Origin: Paraburkholderia ginsengiterrae
GTDB taxonomy: Bacteria > Pseudomonadota > Gammaproteobacteria > Burkholderiales > Burkholderiaceae
DNA: 64,000 nucleotides
Assembly (NCBI RefSeq): GCF_001645125.1
Contig: NZ_LXKA01000328.1
Coordinates: 1-64,000 of the forward strand
Direction: 5' to 3'
The first letter of the stretch is position 1, and each line of letters opens with the position of its first letter. Shown here in pieces: positions 1 to 9,058 of this stretch. The notes below the pieces were generated by a model. That model had not been told where the DNA came from and did not search any database. It was given only the letters and a program-made list of their open reading frames with translations. Both the position numbers and the translations under genes were made by a program.

Positions 1-878
1 GGCGCGTGTTCATTTCCATGAAATAGAAATCGCCCGTGCCGGTCATGATGAACTCGACCGTGCCCGCGCCGACGTAATTCACCGCGCGCGCCGCGGCCAC
101 CGCGGCCTCGCCCATTTCGCGCTTGATGTCCTGCGACAGGCCAGGCGCGGGCGCCTCTTCCAGCACCTTCTGGTGACGCCGCTGCACCGAGCAGTCGCGA
201 TCGAACAGATAGACCGCGCCGCCGAGACGGTCCGCGAACACCTGCACTTCCACGTGACGCGGGCGCGTCAGATACTTTTCGATCAGCACGCGATCGTTGC
301 CGAAGCTGCTCGCCGCTTCCCGCTTGCAGGAGGCCAGCGCCGCGGCGAAATCCTCGCTGCGCTCGACCACGCGCATGCCCTTGCCGCCGCCGCCCGCGCT
401 CGCCTTGAGCAGTACCGGATAGCCGATTGAATCGGCTTCGCGATGCAGCAGTGAGGCGTCCTGGTCGTCGCCGTGATAGCCGGGCACGAGCGGCACGGCG
501 GCCGCGTGCATCAGCGCCTTCGCCGCTGCCTTCGAGCCCATTGCGGCGATCGCCTCGACCGGCGGTCCGATGAAGACAATGCCCGCCGCCTCGCAGGCAT
601 GCGCGAAATCTTCGTTCTCCGACAGAAAGCCGTAGCCCGGATGCACCGCCTGCGCGCCGGTCGCTTTCGCCGCCTCGATAATGCGCTCGACGCGCAGATA
701 GCTTTCCGCCGCGGTCGAACCGCCGATATGCACGGCTTCATCGCAAGCCGCCACGTGTTTCGCGTTGGCGTCGGCATCCGAATAGACGGCCACGCTCGCG
801 ATGCCGAGCCGCTTGCAGGTCGCCGCCACGCGGCACGCAATCTCGCCCCGGTTGGCAATCAGGATCTTGTTGAACATG
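1..878 (-). CDS. liuD: Methylcrotonyl-CoA carboxylase alpha subunit (biotin carboxylase), 3' end outside window
   Basis: This is the N-terminal 292 codons of a biotin-dependent acyl-CoA carboxylase alpha subunit; the rest, including the biotinyl domain, lies beyond the window edge. Reading from the ATG at 878, the protein opens with [17 protein letters not shown], the hallmark of biotin carboxylase N-terminal domains. It continues with [10 protein letters not shown] near residue 80 and the glycine-rich ATP-grasp loop [13 protein letters not shown] near residue 160. The enzyme carboxylates biotin with ATP and bicarbonate in the cytoplasm. Assignment to methylcrotonyl-CoA (leucine/isovalerate catabolism) rests on the adjacent co-directional carboxyltransferase gene upstream, which matches the LiuB family. 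The 143-bp spacing contains no enoyl-CoA hydratase (LiuC) gene. A propionyl- or geranyl-CoA carboxylase alpha subunit cannot be excluded from this fragment alone. Confidence 0.88.
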
Positions 879-1021
879 AGGTGTCTCGTGAAGTTGCCGT
901 TCTACGTGGCTGTTGTATGACGCAATGTCGTGACGTGCTGAATGTGGTGTGCGATGCAAGCGTAACAATCGGGACACAGGGATCGTCAGTTACCCTGATC
1001 GTTTCGTGGCGCATCGTCGCC

Positions 1022-2629
1022 TCACATTCTGAACACGCCAAAGCGCGTATCTTCGATCGGCGCATTCATCGTTGCCGACAGCCCTAGACCCAGCACGTCA
1101 CGTGTTTGCGCCGGATCGATCACGCCGTCGTCCCACAACCGTGCACTGGCGTAGTACGGGTGGCCCTGATGCTCGTATTGATCGCGGATCGGCTGCTTGA
1201 AGGCCTCTTCCTCTTCGGCACTCCATGCACCGCCCTTGCCTTCAATACCGTCGCGCTTGACCGTGGCCAGCACCGACGCCGCCTGCTCGCCGCCCATCAC
1301 CGAAATGCGCGCGTTCGGCCACATCCACAGGAAGCGCGGCGAGTACGCGCGGCCGCACATGCCGTAATTGCCCGCGCCGAACGAGCCGCCGATGATCACC
1401 GTGAACTTCGGCACCTTCGCCGTGGCCACCGCCGTCACCATCTTCGCGCCATTGCGCGCGATACCTTCGTTCTCGTACTTGCGGCCCACCATGAAGCCGG
1501 TGATGTTCTGCAGGAACACGAGCGGAATCTTGCGCTGGCTGCACAACTCGATGAAGTGCGCGCCCTTGAGCGCCGACTCGGAAAACAGAATGCCGTTGTT
1601 CGCGATGATGCCGACCGGGTGCCCCCAGATATGCGCGAAACCGCACACGAGTGTGGTGCCGTAACGCGCCTTGAATTCGTCGAAAGCGGAATCGTCGACG
1701 ATGCGTGCGATCACTTCGCGGATATCGAAGGGCTTGCGCGTATCCACAGGAATCACGCCGTACATGCTCTTCACGTCGTAGCGCGGCGGCTTGGGTTCCT
1801 GCAACGCAACCGGCACCTGCTTGCTGCGGTTCAGATTGCCGACGATGCTGCGCGCAATCCCCAACGCGTGCGCGTCGTTCTGCGCGAGATGATCGACCAC
1901 GCCCGACAGTCGCGTATGCACGTCACCACCGCCGAGGTCTTCGGCGCTCACTACTTCGCCGGTGGCCGCTTTCACGAGCGGCGGACCACCGAGAAAAATC
2001 GTCCCCTGATTCTTGACGATGATCGACTCGTCGCTCATGGCCGGCACATAGGCACCGCCCGCGGTGCACGAGCCCATCACGACGGCGATCTGCGGAATGC
2101 CCGCGGCCGAGAGGTTCGCCTGGTTGTAGAAGATGCGGCCGAAGTGATCGCGATCGGGGAACACGTCGTCCTGATTCGGCAGGTTCGCCCCGCCCGAGTC
2201 GACCAGATAGACGCACGGCAAGTGATTTTCCGCAGCGATTTCCTGCGCGCGCACGTGCTTCTTCACCGTGATCGGATAGTAGGTGCCGCCCTTGACCGTG
2301 GCGTCGTTGCAGACTATTACGCACTCCTGCCCGGCGATCCGGCCAATGCCGGTGATCACGCCCGCGCCTGGCGCGTCGTTGTGATACATGCCGTAGGCCG
2401 CGAGTTGCGAGAACTCGAGGAACGGCGTGCCCGGATCGAGCAGATGCGCAATGCGGTCGCGCGGTAATAGCTTGCCACGGCCGGTGTGTTTGTCGCGCGC
2501 CGCCTGCCCGCCGCCTAGCGCGAGCTTCTCGACTTTCGCGCGCAGATCGGCAACCAGTTCTTCGAGTGCCGCGGCGTTGGCGCGGAAGTCGTCCGAGCGC
2601 GGGTTGAGCTTTGATTCAATAATCGCCAT
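1022..2629 (-). CDS. liuB: Methylcrotonyl-CoA carboxylase beta subunit (carboxyltransferase)
   Basis: This 535-residue protein is the carboxyltransferase subunit that moves CO2 from biotin to 3-methylcrotonyl-CoA, giving 3-methylglutaconyl-CoA in leucine degradation. The family length is about 535. Visible features are the acyl-CoA-binding crotonase-type halves, with [16 protein letters not shown] near residue 200 and [16 protein letters not shown] near residue 415. These are the paired oxyanion-hole loops of this family. The tract [15 protein letters not shown] is typical of methylcrotonyl-CoA rather than propionyl-CoA carboxyltransferases. It is the first gene of a leftward operon with liuD. 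Its promoter region holds a TetR-type operator-like repeat (2755-2771) shared with a distant catabolic block. No isovaleryl-CoA dehydrogenase gene lies upstream; a LysR gene does. Confidence 0.93.
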   Translation of the reverse strand: MAIIESKLNPRSDDFRANAAALEELVADLRAKVEKLALGGGQAARDKHTGRGKLLPRDRIAHLLDPGTPFLEFSQLAAYGMYHNDAPGAGVITGIGRIAGQECVIVCNDATVKGGTYYPITVKKHVRAQEIAAENHLPCVYLVDSGGANLPNQDDVFPDRDHFGRIFYNQANLSAAGIPQIAVVMGSCTAGGAYVPAMSDESIIVKNQGTIFLGGPPLVKAATGEVVSAEDLGGGDVHTRLSGVVDHLAQNDAHALGIARSIVGNLNRSKQVPVALQEPKPPRYDVKSMYGVIPVDTRKPFDIREVIARIVDDSAFDEFKARYGTTLVCGFAHIWGHPVGIIANNGILFSESALKGAHFIELCSQRKIPLVFLQNITGFMVGRKYENEGIARNGAKMVTAVATAKVPKFTVIIGGSFGAGNYGMCGRAYSPRFLWMWPNARISVMGGEQAASVLATVKRDGIEGKGGAWSAEEEEAFKQPIRDQYEHQGHPYYASARLWDDGVIDPAQTRDVLGLGLSATMNAPIEDTRFGVFRM

Positions 2630-2748
2630 GACTCCGTCTCGCCGGAAGTTATTCAGTTCGTTTCAAGAATCGGTGCGGATCGCGACGTTGCCGCAAAGCG
2701 GCAACCGCTAACGGCAACTCGAGTTCTTGAACCTTGAATCAGCGTAAC

Positions 2749-2771
2749 ATTAATCTTTCCACTCGTACAGT
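2749..2771 (-). promoter_or_regulatory. liuB promoter with TetR-type operator in the spacer
   Basis: On the minus strand the 17-bp stretch ACTGTACGAGTGGAAAG (2771 to 2755) is followed by a weak -10 (ATTAAT, 2754-2749). The plus strand reads TCTTTCC-ACTC-GTACAGT, an imperfect 7-4-7 inverted repeat. It closely matches the element at 37793-37809 (ACTCGTACA, then TTT and AATGCGG in both) and those at 40981 and 42163. It lies about 120 bp upstream of the liuB ATG. The similarity is seen directly; the operator role is inferred. Confidence 0.5.
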
Positions 2772-2850
2772 TTTATAATGCGGGGATTATCCCTATAGGG
2801 CCTACCTCTTCACCGGCCTGCGGAGGTTTGCCGGTCCGGCCTGGCACCAT

Positions 2851-3780
2851 TCATCCGATGCTGCCTGCAAACCGCTCCGCCAGCCGCTGCCGCTCGAACG
2901 CCTCGACGACAAAATCGACAAACGCCCGCGTTTTCGCCGGCAGCAGCGTGCGCGTCGAGTAGTAGATCGAAATAGCTCCGGCGTCCGCGTACCAGTGCGG
3001 CAGCAATCGCACGAGCTCGCCCCGCTCGATCCACGGCAGCACGTCCGACACCACCAGCAGCGCGACGCCCAGTCCGAGAACGGCGGCCTCGCGCATCGCC
3101 GCCGGGTCGTTGACCGTAATCGTCTCGCCAACGCGCGCCAGCATCTCGACGCCCGCCGCGTCGCGCATGGTCCGGTGGCGCACGCGGCCGCTGCGGCTCG
3201 ATCGCATCACGATGCCGTCGAGTTGCGCGAGATCGCCGGGAGTAGCCGGGGGCACGCGCCCTGACATGTAAGCCGCGGACGCCACCGCGACGAGGTGCGC
3301 AGGCGCCAATGCGCGCGACACGACGCCCGGCGCGAGATCGAATCCGCCGCCCATGGCCGCGTCGTAGCCCTCGGCAATCAGGTCGACTTGCCGGCTTTCG
3401 AAGTGCCAGTCGGGACGAATCATCGGATAGCGCGCGAGGAACGCGGGCAGCAGCGGCATTACGTACGTCATGCCGAACGTTGGCGCCATGCTGACTTTCA
3501 GCACGCCGGCGGGCTCGCCACGACCGGTCGAGACGGTCGCGATCGCCGCCTGCAGCGCATCCAGATTGCCGCCGATTTCCGCGAGGAATCGCTCGCCGGC
3601 CTCGGTCAAGGTGAGCTTGCGCGTGGATCGCTGGAATAGCCGGACGCCCAGATTGCGTTCGAGCAGCGCGACGTTGCGGCTCACCGCGGCGGGCGTCAGC
3701 GCAAGGCGCCGCGCGGCTGCGGAGAAGCTGCCGGTTTCGGCGCTGCGTACGAACGATTCAAGATTAGCGAGCGTTTCCAT
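2851..3780 (-). CDS. LysR-family transcriptional regulator
   Basis: A 309-residue LysR-type regulator. The N-terminal winged helix-turn-helix is clear: FVRSAETGSFSAAARRL followed by TPAAVSRNVALLERNLG at about residues 10-50, then GVRLFQRSTRKLTLTEAG. The remaining roughly 220 residues match the periplasmic-binding-protein-like effector domain. It is divergent from the NADP-binding oxidoreductase at 3896, with 115 bp between starts. That gap holds a perfect 7-bp inverted repeat (3800-3818) of T-N11-A type, the usual LysR binding arrangement. By convention for the family it probably controls this neighbour and itself. The effector cannot be read from sequence. Confidence 0.9.
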   Translation of the reverse strand: METLANLESFVRSAETGSFSAAARRLALTPAAVSRNVALLERNLGVRLFQRSTRKLTLTEAGERFLAEIGGNLDALQAAIATVSTGRGEPAGVLKVSMAPTFGMTYVMPLLPAFLARYPMIRPDWHFESRQVDLIAEGYDAAMGGGFDLAPGVVSRALAPAHLVAVASAAYMSGRVPPATPGDLAQLDGIVMRSSRSGRVRHRTMRDAAGVEMLARVGETITVNDPAAMREAAVLGLGVALLVVSDVLPWIERGELVRLLPHWYADAGAISIYYSTRTLLPAKTRAFVDFVVEAFERQRLAERFAGSIG

Positions 3781-3799
3781 GTAGGGACATTAAAGCATC

Positions 3800-3818
3800 G
3801 CTTGAAAATAATTCAAGC
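3800..3818. promoter_or_regulatory. LysR-box-type inverted repeat
   Basis: GCTTGAA, spacer AATAA, TTCAAGC: a perfect 7-bp inverted repeat of T-N11-A type. It lies between the divergent LysR gene (start 3780) and the oxidoreductase gene (start 3896), the expected position for the operator of that LysR protein. Confidence 0.6.
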
Positions 3819-3895
3819 AATTACCCACTAATCAACCAGTAATTTCGGCCGCAATATTCGTTCACCTTTCACCACGATTTACAAGGGATTTCATC

Positions 3896-4498
3896 ATGAG
3901 CACCATCGGTATCATCGGAGCCGGCGCGATCGGCTCGGCACTCGCGAAAGCGCTGGCCAGCAAGGGCATCGAAGCCATCATTGCGAACAGCCGCGGCCCG
4001 GCCTCGCTCGCCGGGTTCGTAGAGGAGCTCGGCCCCTCGATCAAGGCGGGGACACGCGAACAGGCGGCCGCGCAGGAGATCGTTTTCGTCGCCGTCAACT
4101 GGTCGCGGCTGCCGGAGGCGCTCGCCGAGTTGCCGGACTTCGGCGGCCGCATCGTGATCGATACGAATAACCCTATCGAGGCGCCGCTGTTCAAACCGGC
4201 CGAGCTGCACGGCCGCCTGTCGAGCGAAGTCGTCGCGGATCTCGTGCCGGGCGCGCGCGTCGTAAAGGCGTTCAACCACCTTCCAGCGCATTTCCTCTCC
4301 GACGATCCGCAAGCCGAAGGCGGCCGTCGCGTGCTGTTCTTCTCCGGGGACGATACACAGGCGAAAGCGGCCGTAAGCGGCCTGATCGATCAGCTTGGCT
4401 TCTTTGGCGCGGACCTGGGCTCGCTCGCAGCCGGGGGCCGGCTGGCTCAGATCCCCGGCGGCCCCGTGGCGATCCATAATTTCGTCAAGTTTGGATAA
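3896..4498 (+). CDS. NADP-binding oxidoreductase, F420/NADPH reductase-like fold
   Basis: A 200-residue protein starting MSTIGIIGAGAIGSALAKAL, a Rossmann GxGxxG nucleotide-binding motif at residues 7-12. NSR follows near residue 30, the position that selects NADP(H) in the NADPH:F420 oxidoreductase-like family. Later segments IDTNNPIEAP, ARVVKAFNHLPA and FSGDDTQAK are typical of this short, Rossmann-only family. Beta-proteobacterial members are generally described as NADPH-dependent reductases of unknown substrate. The start has a good upstream site (AAGGGATTTCATC). It is divergently paired with the LysR gene at 2851-3780, which probably regulates it. No downstream operon partner is seen. Confidence 0.8.
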   Translation: MSTIGIIGAGAIGSALAKALASKGIEAIIANSRGPASLAGFVEELGPSIKAGTREQAAAQEIVFVAVNWSRLPEALAELPDFGGRIVIDTNNPIEAPLFKPAELHGRLSSEVVADLVPGARVVKAFNHLPAHFLSDDPQAEGGRRVLFFSGDDTQAKAAVSGLIDQLGFFGADLGSLAAGGRLAQIPGGPVAIHNFVKFG

Positions 4499-4778
4499 CT
4501 AACCACATGAAGGGCACGCCATGCGATGCCTTTCACGGTTATTCCATCCGTTTGGACAGTCCAACTTCTCCGGCAAAGGGAGAGCGAGTGGGGTGGTCAG
4601 CGGATTGAGCAAATGAAACGGGCCGCAGCCTGGACGGCATGCGGCCCGGCTACGACCCGTTTGTCGCGAAGATGCTCAGACTTCTGGATGTCTGCAGAGG
4701 TCTTGAGATCAGTGCCCCCGCCAGAATCGCGACGCCGATCGTACTGTCGACGCGTCGCGATAAAGAAGCGGCAGTGAC

Positions 4779-5063
4779 TTACTGACCCGCTACACGCCCC
4801 GAAACGGACGTGCCAATGGCTTCGCCGCCATAGCCCGACACGCCGGCTTGCGCCGTAGCGTTCTGCGCGGCGACTTTGGCTTCAGCAGCCTGGAGATTTT
4901 CCGGGTAGTGCAGCCAGTCACCGGGTTGGTAGCCGGCCTTTTCGACTGCCACCATGTCCGCGCGTACCTGCGCACGGGTCACGGGCTGGCTGGACTGCGC
5001 GAATGAGACGAGCGGCGTGCCGACCAACGAAGCGATAACAACTGCCTGCATGAAGCGTTTCAT
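4779..5063 (-). CDS. DUF4148 domain-containing periplasmic protein
   Basis: A 94-residue small exported protein. Residues 1-22 form a signal peptide (MKRFMQAVVIASLVG, then PLVSFA and a cleavage site before QSS). The mature part carries TRAQVRADMVAVEKAGYQPG and HYPENLQAAEAKVAA. These are the conserved tracts of the DUF4148 family, which is abundant in Burkholderia and relatives and has no established function. An AGAGG ribosome-binding site precedes the ATG. It stands alone between the oxidoreductase at 3896 and the TetR gene at 5270. The 280-bp stretch 4499-4778 on its 3' side shows no convincing gene. Confidence 0.88.
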   Translation of the reverse strand: MKRFMQAVVIASLVGTPLVSFAQSSQPVTRAQVRADMVAVEKAGYQPGDWLHYPENLQAAEAKVAAQNATAQAGVSGYGGEAIGTSVSGRVAGQ

Positions 5064-5269
5064 GATTTTTTAACCTCTGAAATTGTTGTTGGTGGCGCAT
5101 CAAACATGCGTCTTGCCACGCGTGAGCGAAGTTTAAGAGGTAATTTTCCGAGGGAAAACCCCAGCGCCTTAAACTCACTGTTTCGCTTCAAGCAACAATC
5201 GAGGATCGAGCGGCGCCGATCATTTCCTCAGATGAAATGCGTCGGCCGCCGCAACCTACAGCCAGCGAG

Positions 5270-6031
5270 TCACCGCTTTCCGTGCGTATCCCTCATGGCA
5301 AGAATCGACCTGACGAGCGCGAGATATTCCGACACCATCAGCGGATTACTGCTCTTCATTCCCGCGGTGTACTCCATCTCGGCGCCAAACATGGACGGAA
5401 CGGACATTAGCGCCAAGAACACGTAGTGGATCAGGATGGGGTTCCCCGGCGGCAGACACCCTTCCGTCTGCGCCGTGCGAATCTCGGGCAGCAGGCGTTC
5501 GAGCAGCGGCGCCAGCACATTCTCGGCGAGCCACGGCAAACGCGGATTTCCGGGCCACTTTTCACGCGCCAGAAATTGATGAAAAAGCGGGTGCTCAAGC
5601 GTAAATCTCAGGAAGCTGACGTACTCGCCCATCAGTCGGTCGAATACCTGTTCAGGCTTTGACGCTTCACTGTCAGCTTCCCACAGCCCCCGGATGGTGG
5701 AAAAGAGATCTTCTGCGACAGCTTGCCAAAGTTCGTCCTTGGTCCGGTAGTGATGCGTGACCGTGGTGTGTGGCAAATTCACTCGCGCAGCGATCTCTCT
5801 GATGCTTGCCGCAGTGAAGCCCTTTTCCGCGAACTCGGCAAGCGCGGCATCCAGGATGGCCCGGCGCGTATCGATCGATCGCTGCTGCTCCTTGCGCCGC
5901 CGCCCCTTCCCCGGCGACTTCTCACCGGACTCTTCCGCCACGGATGAATCGGGCGCGGCAAGGCCTGCCTCGGGGTTCTTCGGCCGGGCCGCGCGTTTCT
6001 TTTTTGGAACCGGGTGAGTCATGTCGTTCAT
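5270..6031 (-). CDS. TetR-family transcriptional regulator of the adjacent alcohol/aldehyde oxidation operon
   Basis: A 253-residue TetR-type repressor. A basic, proline-rich N-terminal extension of about 45 residues precedes the DNA-binding domain: TRRAILDAALAEFAEKGF, then IREIAARVNL and the recognition helix PHTTVTHHYRTKDELW near residues 85-100. The C-terminal ligand domain resembles those of the two TetR proteins at 28315 and 42341 (FxxFxxEHPLFHQFLAREKW here, against FPEFHRFxLQE there), so the three look paralogous. The recognition helix differs, fitting its different palindromes. It is divergent from the alcohol dehydrogenase gene at 6303. Two palindromes (6087-6101 and 6176-6189) lie in the 270-bp intergenic gap. 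A start at 6022 is possible. Confidence 0.88.
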   Translation of the reverse strand: MNDMTHPVPKKKRAARPKNPEAGLAAPDSSVAEESGEKSPGKGRRRKEQQRSIDTRRAILDAALAEFAEKGFTAASIREIAARVNLPHTTVTHHYRTKDELWQAVAEDLFSTIRGLWEADSEASKPEQVFDRLMGEYVSFLRFTLEHPLFHQFLAREKWPGNPRLPWLAENVLAPLLERLLPEIRTAQTEGCLPPGNPILIHYVFLALMSVPSMFGAEMEYTAGMKSSNPLMVSEYLALVRSILAMRDTHGKR

Positions 6032-6086
6032 TCAGCTTCCCTGATGCAATTTGAGCCTTCGCGCGTCGCGATCGGCTCACCCAATA

Positions 6087-6101
6087 AACAGTACGACTGT
6101 T
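6087..6101. promoter_or_regulatory. Palindrome upstream of the TetR gene, candidate autoregulatory operator
   Basis: AACAGT, spacer ACG, ACTGTT: a perfect 6-bp inverted repeat lying 56 bp upstream of the TetR start at 6031. It could be the autoregulatory operator. Its layout differs from the sites used near the paralogous TetR genes. Confidence 0.4.
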
Positions 6102-6173
6102 CTTTATATATTTGTCAATTAGGAATTACGGTGACAATTTGCCGAAATTCTTCGCCTTCCTCGCGTTTATTAA

Positions 6174-6196
6174 ACCGTACATGTGTACGTTATAAC
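6174..6196 (+). promoter_or_regulatory. Promoter of the alcohol dehydrogenase operon with palindromic operator
   Basis: CGTACA-TG-TGTACG (6176-6189) is a perfect 6-bp inverted repeat. It sits inside the 17-bp stretch that ends at a near-consensus -10, TATAAC (6191-6196). The -35 is poor. This is the same operator-in-spacer arrangement seen upstream of the genes controlled by the paralogous TetR proteins. An alternative promoter with a perfect -35 (TTGACA, 6197-6202) and weak -10 at 6220 also exists. The gene start is 107 bp downstream of the -10. Confidence 0.5.
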
Positions 6197-6302
6197 TTGA
6201 CAAAGGTGTGACTCAGACCTACGCTTGCGCACAGTGTATCGCCTCATCGAAAGCGCTTTGCACCTGGATTGCCTCTCCGCCTCAACCCGACAGGATATCG
6301 AC

Positions 6303-7409
6303 ATGACTACCTTGACGTCCGCAGCTGTCCTCCGAGAACCGCACGGCTCATTCACCCTCGAGCAATTGGTCCTCGACGATCCACGCCCCGACGAAGTGCT
6401 TGTGAAAATAGTGGCTTGCGGAATCTGCCAGACCGATGCGCATTTCCGCGACCAGCTCATGCCCATCGAACTCCCCGCCGTCCTCGGCCATGAGGGCGCC
6501 GGTGTGGTCGAACGGGTCGGGAGCGCGGTGACGTCCGTGCAGCCTGGCGACCATGTCGTGCTCTCGTTCAATTCCTGTGGTCACTGCGCTGCCTGCGAAA
6601 ACGATCACCCCGCGTATTGCGATCATCTGTTGTCGATGAACTTTTCGGGCGTTCGGGCCGACGGCACGCCCGGTCTGGCGGATACCCATGGGACACCGGT
6701 TCGCGGCCGCTTTTTTGGTCAATCTTCGTTCGCAACCTTTAGTCTTGCTAACGAAAACAATGTCGTAAAGGTTCCAAAGGATTTGCCACTCGCGATGCTG
6801 GCCCCCTTGGGTTGCGGTTTGCAGACAGGTGCAGCCGCAGTGCTTCACGCGCTCGACGTCCCGCCGGACGCCTCCATTGCGATCTTCGGTGTCGGCGCCG
6901 TCGGCCTTGCGGCGATCATGGCAAGCAGGATCGCGCGCGCCGCAACGATCGTCGCGATCGATGTCAACGCCGAACGCCTGCAACTCGCGCAGGAACTGGG
7001 CGCCACTCACACGATCAACGCCGGCGCATCCGATGTGGCGGCCACGCTCCGTGAGATTTCGCCGCGCGGCGTCGATTTTGTCCTCGACACCAGCGGCCGG
7101 AAGGAGAGCCTTGAAGCCGGCCTCTCCGCACTGGCGATCCTCGGGAAATTCGGCTTTGTGGCTTTCCATCCGGCTGCGGGTGCCGTGCTCGACGCATCCC
7201 GTCTGAGTGCCGGGCAGAGCCTTCAAGGGATCATTCAGGGAGACGCGACACCTCAGGAGTTCATCCCACGTATGCTCGATTTCTATCGCCAGGGGATGTT
7301 CCCCTTCGAAAAGCTGGTCCGCTTTTATGAGCCGAACGAGATCGGCGCGGCATTCGCCGACGCCGCGCGCGGGGCGACCATCAAGCCCGTCATCCGCTTC
7401 GAACACTAA
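6303..7409 (+). CDS. Zinc-dependent aryl-alcohol dehydrogenase (XylB-like)
   Basis: A 368-residue medium-chain zinc alcohol dehydrogenase. Catalytic zinc ligands are visible as Cys42 (ACGICQTD), His63 (LGHEGAG) and Cys171 (PLGCGLQTG). The structural zinc lobe has Cys92, Cys95, Cys98 and Cys106. The NAD-binding motif GVGAVG is at 196-201. Length and the GCGLQTGAAA tract match aryl/benzyl-alcohol dehydrogenases, which oxidise an aromatic alcohol to the aldehyde with NAD+. The ATG at 6303 is preferred over an in-frame ATG 26 codons upstream, because the protein then begins like the family and an AGGA precedes it. It leads a module with an aldehyde dehydrogenase and a flavin hydroxylase, suggesting alcohol to acid to decarboxylated phenol. 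The exact aromatic substrate is unknown. Confidence 0.88.
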   Translation: MTTLTSAAVLREPHGSFTLEQLVLDDPRPDEVLVKIVACGICQTDAHFRDQLMPIELPAVLGHEGAGVVERVGSAVTSVQPGDHVVLSFNSCGHCAACENDHPAYCDHLLSMNFSGVRADGTPGLADTHGTPVRGRFFGQSSFATFSLANENNVVKVPKDLPLAMLAPLGCGLQTGAAAVLHALDVPPDASIAIFGVGAVGLAAIMASRIARAATIVAIDVNAERLQLAQELGATHTINAGASDVAATLREISPRGVDFVLDTSGRKESLEAGLSALAILGKFGFVAFHPAAGAVLDASRLSAGQSLQGIIQGDATPQEFIPRMLDFYRQGMFPFEKLVRFYEPNEIGAAFADAARGATIKPVIRFEH

Positions 7410-7528
7410 CGGGTCTTGCACGCTCACGCATGTCTGTTTTTGTTTATTTATATTAGTACTACGAATATGTTTCGAAACGCGTTAGCCACGAGTAACACGA
7501 CTAATACGACACTCATCAGGAGCTGAAA

Positions 7529-9058
7529 TTGTTCACCCCACCCTCTCTCGAGCAAAACAAAGCCATTGCGGCACAGATTGACCACACCCGTACCTACGGC
7601 CATCTCATCGGCAACGAATGGGTACAGGGCGACAGCGGCAAACTGATCGAGCTGCGCAATCCTGCTACACGGTCGATCGTCGGAAAAATTCAGGCTGGCA
7701 ACGCTGCTGATGTCGACCGGGCGGTTCGCGCCGCGCGAGATGCCTTTCCCGCCTGGTCGCGCACCGAGCCCCTCGAACGGCAGCGAATACTGCTTGAAAT
7801 AGCGGCCAGACTCCGCAAGCGCCACGCCGAATTCGCGGTCATGGAATCGCTGAACAACGGCAAGACGATTATCGAGGGCTTTCTCGACGTCCAGAACGCG
7901 ATAGAACAATTCGAGTTCTATGCCGGCCATACCCATCTCAGAGGCGAGGTTCTCGACTTCCCCCATTCCCTCGCGCTGTCCCACCGCGAACCCATCGGGG
8001 TCGTCGCGCAGATCATTCCGTGGAACGTCGCGCTGCTGATGGCTGCACTCAAGCTGGCTCCGGCACTGGCAGCAGGCTGCACCGTCGTGCTGAAGCCCGC
8101 CGAGACCGTCTGCCTCCCGGTTATGGCGCTCGCTGAAGAACTGATGGACATCCTGCCGAAAGGCGTCGTCAACGTAGTCACCGGCTATGGGGGCGACGTG
8201 GGAGAGCGTCTCGTCACGCATCCGGACGTGCGCAAGGTTTCCTTTACCGGGTCCCGCGCCACCGCCCAGAAAATCATCGGGTATGCGAGCCACTCGATCA
8301 TTCCGCAGACCATGGAGCTCGGCGGCAAATCGCCCAACATCATCTGCGAAGACGCCGATCTGGACGCGGCCGCCGAGTCGGTGGTGATGTCGACGGTCAT
8401 CAACAAGGGTGAGGTTTGCCTCGCCGGCAGCCGTGTGTTCGTCCATCGCCGTGTGCGCGATGAGTTGCTGGACAAAGTCACGTCGCTGCTGGGCCGTATC
8501 CGTTTCGGCGACCCATTGGACCCCGCCACGCAGATTGGCGCGGTGTCGTCGGAAGTGCAGTTCGATCGCGTCATGAGCTACATCGCCGCAGGCAAACGCG
8601 AAGGCGCGCAGCTTGCCGTTGGCGGCGAACGCGCGAATGTGTCGGGTCTTGCCGATGGACTCTTTATTCAGCCGACCCTGTTCACGGGCGTGCAGCGAGA
8701 CATGACCATTTTCCGCGAAGAGATTTTCGGACCGGTCACCTCGGTAATCGATTGGGACGATGAGACCGACATGATCGAATCGGCCAACGACAGCATCTAC
8801 GGTCTCGCGGGAGGCGTATGGACACGCGATCTCACCCGGGCGCATCGGATCGCGCGCTCGCTTGAAACCGGCACCGTGTGGGTCAACCGCTACTACAACA
8901 CACGGCCCGGCATGCCGCTCGGCGGCAGTAAGCAGAGCGGGTTCGGCCGCGAAAACAGCCATGAAACGCTCGCGCACTACACGCAGTTGAAGAGCGTGGT
9001 CGTCAACCTCGAGGAAGGCCCGATTGGCCTGTTCGCGCCGCCACGCGTTTCCGCGTAA
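7529..9058 (+). CDS. Aldehyde dehydrogenase (NAD(P)+), TTG start
   Basis: A 509-residue aldehyde dehydrogenase superfamily enzyme. Key residues are Asn166 (IIPWNV), Glu263 (TMELGGKSPN), the NAD-contact motif FTGSRAT near 239, and catalytic Cys297 in GEVCLAGSR. It would oxidise the aldehyde made by the upstream alcohol dehydrogenase to the carboxylic acid. The start is a TTG at 7529 with a strong AGGAGC eight bases upstream; no ATG lies near. The 119-bp gap after the alcohol dehydrogenase has no terminator that I can see, so co-transcription is likely. The general family is certain. The substrate (benzaldehyde-type) is inferred from context. Confidence 0.92.
   Translation: MFTPPSLEQNKAIAAQIDHTRTYGHLIGNEWVQGDSGKLIELRNPATRSIVGKIQAGNAADVDRAVRAARDAFPAWSRTEPLERQRILLEIAARLRKRHAEFAVMESLNNGKTIIEGFLDVQNAIEQFEFYAGHTHLRGEVLDFPHSLALSHREPIGVVAQIIPWNVALLMAALKLAPALAAGCTVVLKPAETVCLPVMALAEELMDILPKGVVNVVTGYGGDVGERLVTHPDVRKVSFTGSRATAQKIIGYASHSIIPQTMELGGKSPNIICEDADLDAAAESVVMSTVINKGEVCLAGSRVFVHRRVRDELLDKVTSLLGRIRFGDPLDPATQIGAVSSEVQFDRVMSYIAAGKREGAQLAVGGERANVSGLADGLFIQPTLFTGVQRDMTIFREEIFGPVTSVIDWDDETDMIESANDSIYGLAGGVWTRDLTRAHRIARSLETGTVWVNRYYNTRPGMPLGGSKQSGFGRENSHETLAHYTQLKSVVVNLEEGPIGLFAPPRVSA

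Noticed and set aside
859-1065. Minus-strand 68-codon frame between liuD and liuB, considered as a liuC remnant
   Set aside because: The sequence shows no crotonase motif, so it cannot be called a liuC fragment.
1106-2467. Long plus-strand open frame (453 codons) opposite liuB
   Set aside because: It mirrors the liuB codon pattern in high-GC DNA, has no family resemblance and no ribosome-binding site.
2791-2800. CCCTATAGGG palindrome near the liuB promoter
   Set aside because: Only 10 bp, not repeated at other promoters of the window and too short to support a site on its own.
4526-4777. 83-codon open frame between the oxidoreductase and DUF4148 genes
   Set aside because: No ribosome-binding site, erratic composition and no domain; treated as intergenic.
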